A DNA stretch of 64,000 nucleotides from contig CAYFZO010000002.1 in NCBI GenBank assembly GCA_964347615.1, positions 62,001 through 126,000 on the forward strand, read 5' to 3'. The notes beneath the pieces were generated by a model. That model made no database searches. It was not told where the DNA came from and saw only the letters and a list, made by a program, of their open reading frames with translations. Each line of letters starts with the position of its first letter. Position 1 is the first letter of the stretch. This stretch comes from CAYFZO01 sp964347615 (GTDB lineage: Bacteria > Pseudomonadota > Gammaproteobacteria > Poriferisulfidales > Oxydemutatoraceae). The position numbers were made by a program, and so were the translations under genes. This document shows, in pieces, positions 26,634 through 34,595 of this stretch.

Positions 26634-27983
26634 TCAGTTTTTCTCATTCTCGATACTCTTAACTGAAACAATTTCCTGTCTTGGCACAACAATACTGGTT
26701 TTAGATTTTACATCTCGAAATATATAAAATTCCCTGCCATTAGCTATCAATACCATGTTTTCTTCTGGGTAGAAAGAAGGATCAGAAAATGTAAATTCAT
26801 ACTTTTTCAGGCTGGCTAATTCTTCGTAATCAAGAGTGTATATGTGCCCCATCAAAGAGCGAGCAAAACTCCATAAAAAAAAACATAAAAAGAAAAAACA
26901 AAATAAAGTTGGGATTGGTCTTTTAAAAAATTTCTTTGCAATAAACTCAGAAATAAAAAAGCTAGACATTAAGCCTATGAGACCAATACCACCTACTATC
27001 AATAACCAATCATTATTCATATAACCAACAATAATCGATATAATAGGTAGCGCAATAACCAAGAGAATAAACTTGTGAAACTTTTTGGATTTCCTTTCTT
27101 GTTCTATTTGATATATCGATTTTCTAGAACTATGATAGTAGCCCATGTATGCCGCAATAATACCAAATAGAGCAGATAGTAGAGCAGACTCAGTCTTTTC
27201 TATACTTGAAGTAATATAGTCTTCCACTGAAAAAAAGTTTGATACATCAATATCGAAATGACCAAGCAGAATTCTGTTATAAACATAGCCAGTAATAAAG
27301 AAAAGCGGAAGGATCAAGGCTGCAATTTTTCCGAGGCTGGAAAAATCAATAGAAATTTTGGGTGCATCCCGATCTGTAATAACAGACCTCACCCGCTTTA
27401 TTTCTTTTTTGGTGTCTTTGTATATCTTTTCTAGTGACTTATCAGTTAACGGAGCGGCGTTTGGGTCTAATTCCTTTGCTTGCTCCATATAGTACTTCGC
27501 CAATTCCTCTCTTCCCCAAGGAAAACATTCCAAGCGATGACTAACCAACCAATACTTTTTTCGGATAGCTTGTACATGCTCGTTGTTTGCGACGCTGTTT
27601 ATTATTTCTTCTACACGCTCCTTATGAGCATTGTATTTCTCTCTAAAATTTTCAATCTCACTTCTTCCCATAGAAGAATCAGAATCTAGATCCGGCATCT
27701 GCTCATCAAATCCCTCAAGTGGAGCAAGTTTCATTCCGGCAATCCAGATAGTGTCATCTAACTTTTTGTCATGGCCTGGAAGACGAGCATCAGGTAATGC
27801 TTCTCTGATTCTCAGTAGCAATAGAAACCTGAGAGAACTCCAGATCTTTAATGTACGTCTATGCAAAAATGTATTTATTTTACTAAGTGTCCTCATAGAA
27901 AAAACATAAACCTTTACCCCTAACTTATACTTGAGACATTTCAAGGCCTGCAAAATTGCGTTTGGTTGCAACATTTTTATCAT
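26634..27983 (-). CDS. Unknown five-helix membrane protein
   Basis: Function not recognised. The 449-aa product has a soluble N-terminal half (about 1-220, charged and mainly helical). Five hydrophobic segments follow, with cores IAALILPLFFITGYVY, ALLSALFGIIAAYMGYY, FILLVIALPIISIIVGYM, WLLIVGGIGLIGLMSSFFI and TLFCFFFLCFFLW. A C-terminal soluble tail of about 70 residues ends in charged residues. The start at 27983 is the first ATG with a weak upstream AGGG; another is MRTLSKIN. The gene is strikingly A+T-rich, unlike the host. It lies between a DprA-like gene and antitoxin debris in the defence island, so a membrane effector role is possible but unproven. Confidence 0.6.
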   Translation of the reverse strand: MIKMLQPNAILQALKCLKYKLGVKVYVFSMRTLSKINTFLHRRTLKIWSSLRFLLLLRIREALPDARLPGHDKKLDDTIWIAGMKLAPLEGFDEQMPDLDSDSSMGRSEIENFREKYNAHKERVEEIINSVANNEHVQAIRKKYWLVSHRLECFPWGREELAKYYMEQAKELDPNAAPLTDKSLEKIYKDTKKEIKRVRSVITDRDAPKISIDFSSLGKIAALILPLFFITGYVYNRILLGHFDIDVSNFFSVEDYITSSIEKTESALLSALFGIIAAYMGYYHSSRKSIYQIEQERKSKKFHKFILLVIALPIISIIVGYMNNDWLLIVGGIGLIGLMSSFFISEFIAKKFFKRPIPTLFCFFFLCFFLWSFARSLMGHIYTLDYEELASLKKYEFTFSDPSFYPEENMVLIANGREFYIFRDVKSKTSIVVPRQEIVSVKSIENEKN

Positions 27984-28003
27984 GGTCCCTAACAACAAAC
28001 TTA

Positions 28004-28159
28004 TTACTTACGGTTTTTATCTTGGAAAATTTTCGAGTTGTAAAACGAAGCAATAACTTCCTGATCCGTCTCATCAAAATCCGAGGTAATCCAAATCTTC
28101 CCTTTCAGCATGCTCAGCTTGTGCTTGGTTTTCTTCTCGCGGTTTGGACTTTTGGCGAG
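28004..28159 (-). pseudogene. C-terminal tail of a Phd/YefM-type antitoxin
   Basis: A frame without an upstream start reads LSMLKGKIWITSDFDETDQE, then VIASFY and further to a stop at 28004. The LKGKIWI..DFDE block is the usual C-terminus of Phd-type antitoxins. A stop at 28160-28162 closes the frame, so the DNA-binding part is absent. An ATG at 28111 could in theory start a 35-aa peptide. Confidence 0.45.
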
Positions 28160-28197
28160 TCAGGTTTCATGAGTATAAGGAGATACTCGCTTCACAA

Positions 28198-29187
28198 TCA
28201 AGTCACCGTCCAACCAGTGACGGAGCCAAACAAATCGCCGCTTGATGGCTTCGTCCGCATATTGGCTGAAAACAATGCCTTAAAATCAATTTCCCTAACG
28301 TTATCTGACATCCATGTTCCTCCGGCTTTCACTATGTCTGCATTGCCGGCATCCTTGTCTGTCGTCCGCTTCACCCACAGCGGCACCCATCTCCTCTTAA
28401 GGTTCTCCATGGCCCCGTTCCACGTCCCGCCCGTACTCCCAGAATGGACTACCGCAGCGACGTCGGAAAGACAGTAAATATACTTGTTCCGTTGCATGGC
28501 GTTACCTATGCTAAATCGCGCATCCGGACAAAACGGCGATATCAGCGCAAGGTTATTTGCCACGACGTAATCATGATACTTAACACTGGAACAGGCTTGC
28601 AGAAGATTGCTCACCATCACTCCAACCACCATTCCTCCCGCTTCGAGCGCGCCCAGCATGGCCGCTTCATCAATTCCCCTAGCGCCCCCTGAGACAACCA
28701 AGCAATCATCAGCCGCCGCCAAAGCGCCTAGCCCGCGAGCGTAGATTAAATCCGTATCAACTGCGTTGCGTGAACCAGCAACGGCTAAACCGCCAAGATT
28801 GAGCAGCGCCTTATCTCCGAAACCGAACAACGCAGCAGGCGCATCTAGCCCAAGACGCTGCTTCAGACGTTTGGGGTAATCCGGGTCAGACCGTGTTACC
28901 ACCCACAGCCCCGCACGAAGCCATTTGTCCATAGCTAGCTCAAAAGCCGCCCCACGGCTCATCAGGCTTTCAATGCGGTCCAGGGTAATCGTCTTATCCG
29001 ACCAACCACCGAGACGTTCACTAAGGCACCCGGTCATCAGCTCCCCTGGTGTCAACGACTTCTCTTTCAACCAGAACGCAAAACGTCCCCACTCTTTCGG
29101 GGTCAGCGGCTTGACCCGTTCTTGTCCGGAGTCTGAAAAATCAGCCGTCAGCAATAAGACTGCCTGAGTATTAGGCGAGATAGGCAT
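28198..29187 (-). CDS. DprA/SLOG-family protein in the defence island
   Basis: A 329-aa protein with the DprA Rossmann fold: YPKRLKQRLGLDAPAALFGF, then VAGSRNAVD (GSR at 138-140) and VVSGGARGIDEAAM (166-179). Classical DprA loads RecA on incoming single-stranded DNA. This copy lies among restriction and defence genes and lacks the C-terminal winged helix of many DprA proteins, so a role as DNA- or nucleotide-sensing SLOG component is as likely. It lies 127 bp after hsdS, and the membrane-protein gene follows. I infer no specific reaction. Confidence 0.75.
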   Translation of the reverse strand: MPISPNTQAVLLLTADFSDSGQERVKPLTPKEWGRFAFWLKEKSLTPGELMTGCLSERLGGWSDKTITLDRIESLMSRGAAFELAMDKWLRAGLWVVTRSDPDYPKRLKQRLGLDAPAALFGFGDKALLNLGGLAVAGSRNAVDTDLIYARGLGALAAADDCLVVSGGARGIDEAAMLGALEAGGMVVGVMVSNLLQACSSVKYHDYVVANNLALISPFCPDARFSIGNAMQRNKYIYCLSDVAAVVHSGSTGGTWNGAMENLKRRWVPLWVKRTTDKDAGNADIVKAGGTWMSDNVREIDFKALFSANMRTKPSSGDLFGSVTGWTVT

Positions 29188-29314
29188 TTATCTTCCAATG
29201 CTCTTTGAACCCGCACTTAGAAAAGCAAACCACAGCATTTGACCGTTCTCTCCAAGCTTGCGTTGTATTCTTGATAAACACTGATTAGGAACTTTGTTTA
29301 ACTTCGTATATCTG

Positions 29315-30553
29315 CTAGTCATCATTGAGTCTCTTTGGCATGTGTTCCCGGCAAACGAAGTCCTCATTTATCAGGCGGGGGAGCAACAGGTCACGGCTTT
29401 GAGATAATTTCGAGTTCAACCGAGTAAGTTTTTGGATCTGCTGTCGTAACGGGTATACCTTTTCGAAGAACGACGTCATAAGTTCTGAAGAAGGAATCAG
29501 AATATTAAAATCAATCAACAATTTGGCATTTGCACTTTTCCTGGTCGCACCGCCGCTTGCACCAAAGATAAAATCCCGATAGGCACCATCGTCGAGCACA
29601 TAGAACAAATACAGAGTAGGAATGTCTACCTCTGGCTTTAGTGTGAGCCGAACCAAGTAGGAAGCAAATACAGCTTTTTCTTCCGTTTCGACAATCGCAG
29701 ACTTGCCAGGATCAGCCATCCGTACGACAACGATGTCTCCGATTTTCAGCGCATATTTATTAAAATCCAGATTTTCTTCAGAGCAGTAGGGAACCGTACT
29801 CCAATTAATATAAGATGTTTTGTTGATATCTGTTCCCCTTAAGAATTTTGGCCCAATAGGCTCACTACTCGCTGTTTCTGTAAATCCGTACTGTGTAGTC
29901 ACAAGCTCAGACAGATGTTTCCTTTCCCAGCCTTCGGGAACGCCGTCGGTGATTTTGGTGTGTTCGCGGCCGGGGAAGCGGAAATGGACGAACCACTCTT
30001 TGTAGAGTAGCCGGGCTGCTTGTTCGAGCAATTGAATCCGTCGGCGGTTGTTTTCTATCAGGTCGTCGTAGACGGAGAGGATGGAGGCGATGCGAGTTTG
30101 TTCCTCAACATCCGGAACTTGAACAACTGTATTTTCGACTACTGTCTTTTGCGCCCTTTGTCTTCCCGAAGCCCCAATCATGCTTTTGATTGCTGGTTCT
30201 CGGATCGCGGGAGAACAGGACAAGTAGTAAATAAAGTCTGAAACAGATATTCCTTCTCTAGCACGAAAAACAAAAAGCTCTGTGGAGCCAAATCCACTGT
30301 TCTCTTTTAGCCCATTGATTTTTGCCGTTTTACCGTGTTCCAAACACGGAGTAATACGTGCAAAAATAGTGTCTCCATTTTCAAACCTTGCTCCGCCACC
30401 ACCTTTCCAGATACGTACATCACTTGGTTCAACAAACTTGTTATGCGGTTTAACATCAGACATTTCAATAAAGGGATACGGAGACCCTTTTTCTAAAGCG
30501 ATTCGAGGTTGAATCTCAGCAAAATCCCCAAATTTGAACTCTTTCCAACTCAT
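29315..30553 (-). CDS. hsdS: Type I restriction-modification specificity subunit S
   Basis: DNA-recognition subunit, 412 aa, with the usual two target-recognition domains. TRD1 is about residues 1-150 with FENGDTIFARITPCLEHGKT. The central conserved helix follows (EEQTRIASILSVYDDLIENN, 151-170, then RRIQLLEQAARLLYKEWFVH). TRD2 is about 200-370, and the last conserved helix includes LSQSRDLLLPRLI. I chose the start MSWKEFKFGD at 30553. The gene begins 4 bp after the winged-helix gene stop and is A+T-richer than hsdM, as is common for exchangeable TRDs. Confidence 0.93.
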   Translation of the reverse strand: MSWKEFKFGDFAEIQPRIALEKGSPYPFIEMSDVKPHNKFVEPSDVRIWKGGGGARFENGDTIFARITPCLEHGKTAKINGLKENSGFGSTELFVFRAREGISVSDFIYYLSCSPAIREPAIKSMIGASGRQRAQKTVVENTVVQVPDVEEQTRIASILSVYDDLIENNRRRIQLLEQAARLLYKEWFVHFRFPGREHTKITDGVPEGWERKHLSELVTTQYGFTETASSEPIGPKFLRGTDINKTSYINWSTVPYCSEENLDFNKYALKIGDIVVVRMADPGKSAIVETEEKAVFASYLVRLTLKPEVDIPTLYLFYVLDDGAYRDFIFGASGGATRKSANAKLLIDFNILIPSSELMTSFFEKVYPLRQQIQKLTRLNSKLSQSRDLLLPRLINEDFVCREHMPKRLNDD

Positions 30554-30557
30554 ATTC

Positions 30558-30911
30558 TCAACCCCCAACCATCTTCCATCTCGCCTGCCACTTTCCAATA
30601 TCACTACGTCTATATCCTCGCCCTCGCTCCGTCACCCGATATCGCTGATTCTTCGCCGTTGGCGACTCATGGTGGGTCATCTCCACCAGCCCCAGGTCTA
30701 AGGCTGGGCGAAAGTATCGGGTACGGAACGCGTAGCGATGTGAGAACTCCATCCCCGCCATCAGTTCCATCGCTGTCTTTGGCTCGTTCTGCAGGGCGGC
30801 GGGCAAATGAAAGACCGAACTTGCGATTAGCGGGCGTTCGCCGATTTGTCCGACCAGCGCAAGTATCCGCGGGGTAATCTCGTACGGCGGCGTCTTGCTG
30901 CCCGAGCTCAT
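30558..30911 (-). CDS. Small winged-helix protein, Fic-associated type
   Basis: A 117-aa protein with PPYEITPRILALVGQIGE at 8-25, as found in Fic-family proteins, and a C-terminal winged helix (FRTRYFRPALDLGLVEM, then KNQRYRVTERGR). The Fic catalytic motif HPFxxGNGR is absent, so it is not an AMP-transferase. Its ATG overlaps the hsdM TGA by 4 bp and its stop lies 4 bp before hsdS, so it is translated with the type I system. A regulatory or DNA-binding role in that operon is plausible. Confidence 0.7.
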   Translation of the reverse strand: MSSGSKTPPYEITPRILALVGQIGERPLIASSVFHLPAALQNEPKTAMELMAGMEFSHRYAFRTRYFRPALDLGLVEMTHHESPTAKNQRYRVTERGRGYRRSDIGKWQARWKMVGG

Positions 30912-33022
30912 ATCCCCAAGTCCCTGAAGTTCTTCTGTATCTTCGCCGCCAACTTTTGCGCTTCGCCGTTGAGTTTCTCCAGCTCATCGTGAATGTCGCG
31001 CATGGTTTGTCCGAAGTCGAAGTCCTCATCTTCCTCTTCGGGAGCGACGCCGACGTAGCGGCCCGGGGTCAGGCTCCAATCGTTGGCTTCGATCTCGGCA
31101 CGGTCCACGAGTTTGACCAGTCCTTCAACGTCGCGCAGTTTGGCGTCAGGAAAGCGTTCGGTGAGCCAACGCGCCTGCTGCCGGAAGTAGTGCACTTGCT
31201 TGAGTTGCTCGACGGCTTGTTCGCGGGCGGCATCAGCGCTCTTGCGGGCGCGGTTGATTTCGCCGTTGCGCCAAGTGTCACTGCTTTTGGCGTCAAGTTC
31301 TTTCTCGCAAATCTTGATCAGGCGAGTTGCGATCTTGAGGGGCAAGTCGGCTTGCTTGGCGAGGTCGCGGCTGGTCTCGGCGAGCGGCGCAAGGCGGTCA
31401 ACGGCTTTCTTGAGCGCGCCGTTGGTGGTTTTCTGTTTCTTCCAAGCGGTGCGCTGTTCGGCGGTCGTCTTTTCAAAGGCGGCAACGTCGCTTTCAAACG
31501 CGGACAACGCGTTGACGAACTTCTTGTGCGTCTCGGCGTGCGCGTCTTTCGCCTTGAGGGTCTTGATGAACGGAGCCATCGTCTCGCGCAGCGCAGTCAG
31601 CGCGGCGACAAAATCGGGTAGCGGCTTGATTGCGGCGCCGTCTTGGTTCTCGGTGTCGAAGCAGTCCTCGGCTTCCTGAACGACGCGCTCGCAATAGTCG
31701 GCGACCAGCTCAAGATAGCGGTCGGTCTCACCGCGATAAAGCTGGACGATCGCGAGCAGGTTCCGTTGTTGCTCGGGGCTGAAGTCGCAGATGTTGCGGG
31801 TGACCTGACGATAGACGTTGCGCGCGTCGATCATCAGGACCTTGTCGCGGCGTTGTTTCGGCTTGGCGCGGTCGAAGAACCAGAGTTCGCAGGGCACGGC
31901 GCGGGTGTAGAAGAAGTTCTGGCGGATTGCAATCATGACGTCCACGTCGCCGGTCTTGACGAGCTTCCGCCGCACTTCGGCCTCGCCGCCGCCGGCGCTT
32001 GAGGCTTGCGACGACATCACGAACCCGGCGCGTCCTTTCTGATTGAGGTAGCTGTAGAAGTAGCTGATCCAGACGTAGTTGCCGTTGCTGACCTTGCCTT
32101 TCTTGTTCACCCCGGGCGGACCGAAAGGCAGGCGCGGGTCGTTCTTGATCTTGTCGGCGTCTATCTCATCCACGTTGAACGGGGGATTGGCCATCACGTA
32201 ATCGGCCTTGCCGACTTGCTCGTGCGGGTCGTCGTAGTAGGTGATCGCCTGCCGGATGTCGCCTTCAAGTCCGTGCACCGCAAGGTTCATCCTGGCCAAC
32301 GAGATCGTGGTCGCGTTCTTCTCCAGGCCGCGGAAAGTAAGTTGGCCGGCGGGGTCCTTGCCGTGTTCCTCGACGGTGCGCGCGCTCTGCACGAACATGC
32401 CGCCGGAGCCGCAGGCGGGGTCGAGCACGGTGCCTCGTTGCGGGTCGAGCACGTGGGCGATCAACGAGACCAGCGAGACCGGCGTGAAGAACTCGCCCTG
32501 GTCGTGGGCTTTCTCCCCGGCGAACTTGGTCAGGAAGTATTCGTAGATGCGGCCGAAGACGTCGCCCGAGACACGTTTCAATTCATCGGGGTTGAGCGTG
32601 CGCAGCAGTTCGCCGAGCACGTCGTTGTCGAGCTCGCGGTATTCGTTCTTCGGCAAAGCGCCCTTCAGGCTGGCGTAGTCCTTTTCGATGGACTCCATCG
32701 CTTCGATGATGGCTTTGGCACGGTCTTCGCCGCCGGGCAACGCAACGAGATTCTCAAACCGCGCCTTCCGTCGCAGAAAGATCGCTCTTTGCGCGGAGAA
32801 ATCTTTCGCCCCCGGCCTTTTCCTCTTGCCGCCCCAAGTCGACATCCCCTCCTCGACCTTGTCCTTGACCGCAAGATAGCGGCTGTAGGCGTGGCGCAGG
32901 AACACCAGCCCCATCACCGGCAGGAAGTATTCGTTGCTGGCGTACTTCGAGTTCGAACGCAACGTGTCCGCCGCCGTCCACAGGCGGCGTTCGATCGCTT
33001 CGATGTTCTCCAACTGGCTCAT
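30908..33022 (-). CDS. hsdM: Type I restriction-modification methyltransferase subunit M
   Basis: N6-adenine DNA methyltransferase subunit. The 704 residues hold the N-terminal HsdM helical domain, the FFTPVSLVSLI entry, the AdoMet motif DPACGSGGMF (201-210) and the catalytic NPPF (279-282). From about residue 480 onward a long charged helical extension makes it about 180 residues longer than common HsdM proteins. It is the first gene of the hsdM-winged helix-hsdS operon. Composition is host-like. Confidence 0.95.
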   Translation of the reverse strand: MSQLENIEAIERRLWTAADTLRSNSKYASNEYFLPVMGLVFLRHAYSRYLAVKDKVEEGMSTWGGKRKRPGAKDFSAQRAIFLRRKARFENLVALPGGEDRAKAIIEAMESIEKDYASLKGALPKNEYRELDNDVLGELLRTLNPDELKRVSGDVFGRIYEYFLTKFAGEKAHDQGEFFTPVSLVSLIAHVLDPQRGTVLDPACGSGGMFVQSARTVEEHGKDPAGQLTFRGLEKNATTISLARMNLAVHGLEGDIRQAITYYDDPHEQVGKADYVMANPPFNVDEIDADKIKNDPRLPFGPPGVNKKGKVSNGNYVWISYFYSYLNQKGRAGFVMSSQASSAGGGEAEVRRKLVKTGDVDVMIAIRQNFFYTRAVPCELWFFDRAKPKQRRDKVLMIDARNVYRQVTRNICDFSPEQQRNLLAIVQLYRGETDRYLELVADYCERVVQEAEDCFDTENQDGAAIKPLPDFVAALTALRETMAPFIKTLKAKDAHAETHKKFVNALSAFESDVAAFEKTTAEQRTAWKKQKTTNGALKKAVDRLAPLAETSRDLAKQADLPLKIATRLIKICEKELDAKSSDTWRNGEINRARKSADAAREQAVEQLKQVHYFRQQARWLTERFPDAKLRDVEGLVKLVDRAEIEANDWSLTPGRYVGVAPEEEDEDFDFGQTMRDIHDELEKLNGEAQKLAAKIQKNFRDLGI

Positions 33023-33339
33023 GACGAACGGGGTTGCGCGAAAGACGGAGACCGACGGGATCGTGTGGTTTTCAGTATTGAAAGGGTCGCGGCACGAGCA
33101 CCGTTACACGACCGCCACGACTTCTCCACTATCGGTTTTTTGAGCGTGTCTCCGTCTAAGCTCGCTTCGACCGGCGATTGCTTGAACTTTCGGCTCCCCG
33201 GTCAAGGCTCGCTTATTAAACACCATCCAAGACGTCGGTGAGCAGGTTGCGCCACGCCATTCTGCCGGACGGGCGTGCGTACGCATCCAGTTGTTCACCG
33301 ATTGCAACGATAAACCCACGCCGTCCTTTAGGATGGAGT
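33023..33339. other. Gap between hsdM and the Dam-type methylase
   Basis: No gene is recognised. A short stem-loop (ccgtcc ttta ggatgg, 33320-33335, with one G-U pair when read as plus-strand RNA) lies next to the methylase 3' end and may act in termination or be an element end. The region should also hold the hsdM promoter. Confidence 0.4.
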
Positions 33340-34158
33340 TTAGTGGATGACGCCATCGGAGGCGGGCGGCTCAAAGTTCATCCACAGCGACTCAACCCTC
33401 TTACCTTTCGATGAGTTGCACAGTTTCTCGGCTGCGTCCACCCGATACCAGTCGGAAAGCGCCTTGTCATAGAGGGAACAGCGATATCCTGACAGCACAG
33501 CCCGGCCTCGAATATTCCGCAACAAGTCCATCAGTTCGCGGTGATCCGCGTCGGTCATCTCATGACCGTAGGCGGCTGAATCCCCGCGGCTGTCATGAAC
33601 ATAAGGGGGATCCAGATAGAACAGCGTTTTGAGCGTGTCATAACGCTGGATAACTTCCAGTGCCGGCGCGTTTTCGATCTGCACGCGTTGCAGTCGTTGG
33701 ACAACCTCGGGAAGCCTTTCAACCGCGCCCAGCCACCGCGAGACCGCGCCTGCCATCCCCGCGCGGGACGTCAGAACGCAGTGTGCCCAACGGCCCTCGC
33801 TGCTCGTCTGAGCCAAGCCCGTTCGCGTCTGACGGGCGCGGACGTAGAACCGCCTGGCCCGCTCCAAGTCCGGTAAGCCGGAATCCGGGCGACACGCTTT
33901 CACAAGCTCCTCGCGGGAAAACGGCGTCAAACCGATTTCTCGAATCAGCTCCTCGTGCTTGCTCCGCAAAACGGAAAAGAAGTTAACCAACTCAGAGTCA
34001 ATATCATTGTACGTTTCGACAGGCGCCGGGGGGCGATTGATAATCACGGCGGCCGAGCCGCCGTAGACGTCACAAAAATGTTCTGCGTCCGTCGGCAAGT
34101 GGGGAAGAATAAAATCCAAGTGCATGTATTTACCTCCGTACCACCCGAACGCAATCAT
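33340..34158 (-). CDS. Solitary D12-class DNA adenine methylase (Dam-like)
   Basis: N6-adenine DNA methyltransferase of the Dam/DpnM class, 272 aa. The AdoMet motif FGWYGGKY lies at 4-11 and the catalytic DPPY at 183-186 (LFYLDPPYVHD). I placed the start at MIAFGWYGG (34158), as most relatives begin just before that motif. An ATG at 34269, with GAGAG upstream, would add 37 basic residues and is a real alternative. No cognate endonuclease gene is adjacent, so it may protect DNA or regulate genes. It is the last island gene before the polysaccharide epimerase. Confidence 0.85.
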   Translation of the reverse strand: MIAFGWYGGKYMHLDFILPHLPTDAEHFCDVYGGSAAVIINRPPAPVETYNDIDSELVNFFSVLRSKHEELIREIGLTPFSREELVKACRPDSGLPDLERARRFYVRARQTRTGLAQTSSEGRWAHCVLTSRAGMAGAVSRWLGAVERLPEVVQRLQRVQIENAPALEVIQRYDTLKTLFYLDPPYVHDSRGDSAAYGHEMTDADHRELMDLLRNIRGRAVLSGYRCSLYDKALSDWYRVDAAEKLCNSSKGKRVESLWMNFEPPASDGVIH

Positions 34159-34269
34159 CTTCCGACGTCTCTTCCGCGCATTACCGACCAGGCGGGGGCG
34201 CTTATGAGCTTCGCCCGTTTCGCTCCACAGAGGCGGGGTGTGATCCAAAACCATGAATCCGTCCGCCAT

Positions 34270-34595
34270 TTTTGAATCTCTCGGTTTCACGTTGTTGGAT
34301 GCGTAGTGTAGCCAGGTACGGTACTGAACGGCAATATGAACTCCACGCCCGGCTCCCAAGCCCAAAAAGCCACCAAGCAGCCGCGTCGGCTATCGCCTTT
34401 CCTTCAGTACCGTACGGCGCCTATCCCGCAGGGGCTTTGATCTCGCCGTAAGCCTCCCCAAGTATTCATCTGGCATCCATCGGGCATTCCCCAAATATCC
34501 ACCAAGCATCCGCCACGCCGAACAGCGTAAGGCTCCAGCGATGCGATTCATCAACACCGGTGAACGGATGCCAGACGATTCGTCGTCGCAGCTTT
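34270..34595. other. Island edge without a gene, containing a 13-bp inverted repeat
   Basis: gtacggtactgaa at 34316-34328 and its exact reverse complement at 34403-34415 bound a 100-bp stretch, as in a very small element or a long hairpin. Two imperfect copies of about 33 bp beginning tccccaa follow near 34455-34520. No protein-coding gene is recognised. Confidence 0.5.

Noticed and set aside
30558..30911. Fic-type AMP transferase toxin
   Set aside because: Only the N-terminal helix block and winged helix are present. The catalytic HPFxxGNGR motif is missing.
33104..33319. A 71-codon minus-strand frame downstream of the methylase
   Set aside because: It shows no ribosome-binding site and no family resemblance. 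The apparent helix-turn-helix (LSLQSVNNWMR) is too short to rely on.
15128..34365. Integrated prophage or tRNA-borne integrative element
   Set aside because: I saw no integrase, phage structural or conjugation gene and no tRNA gene at either edge. The content is restriction, protease and toxin-antitoxin-like genes only.
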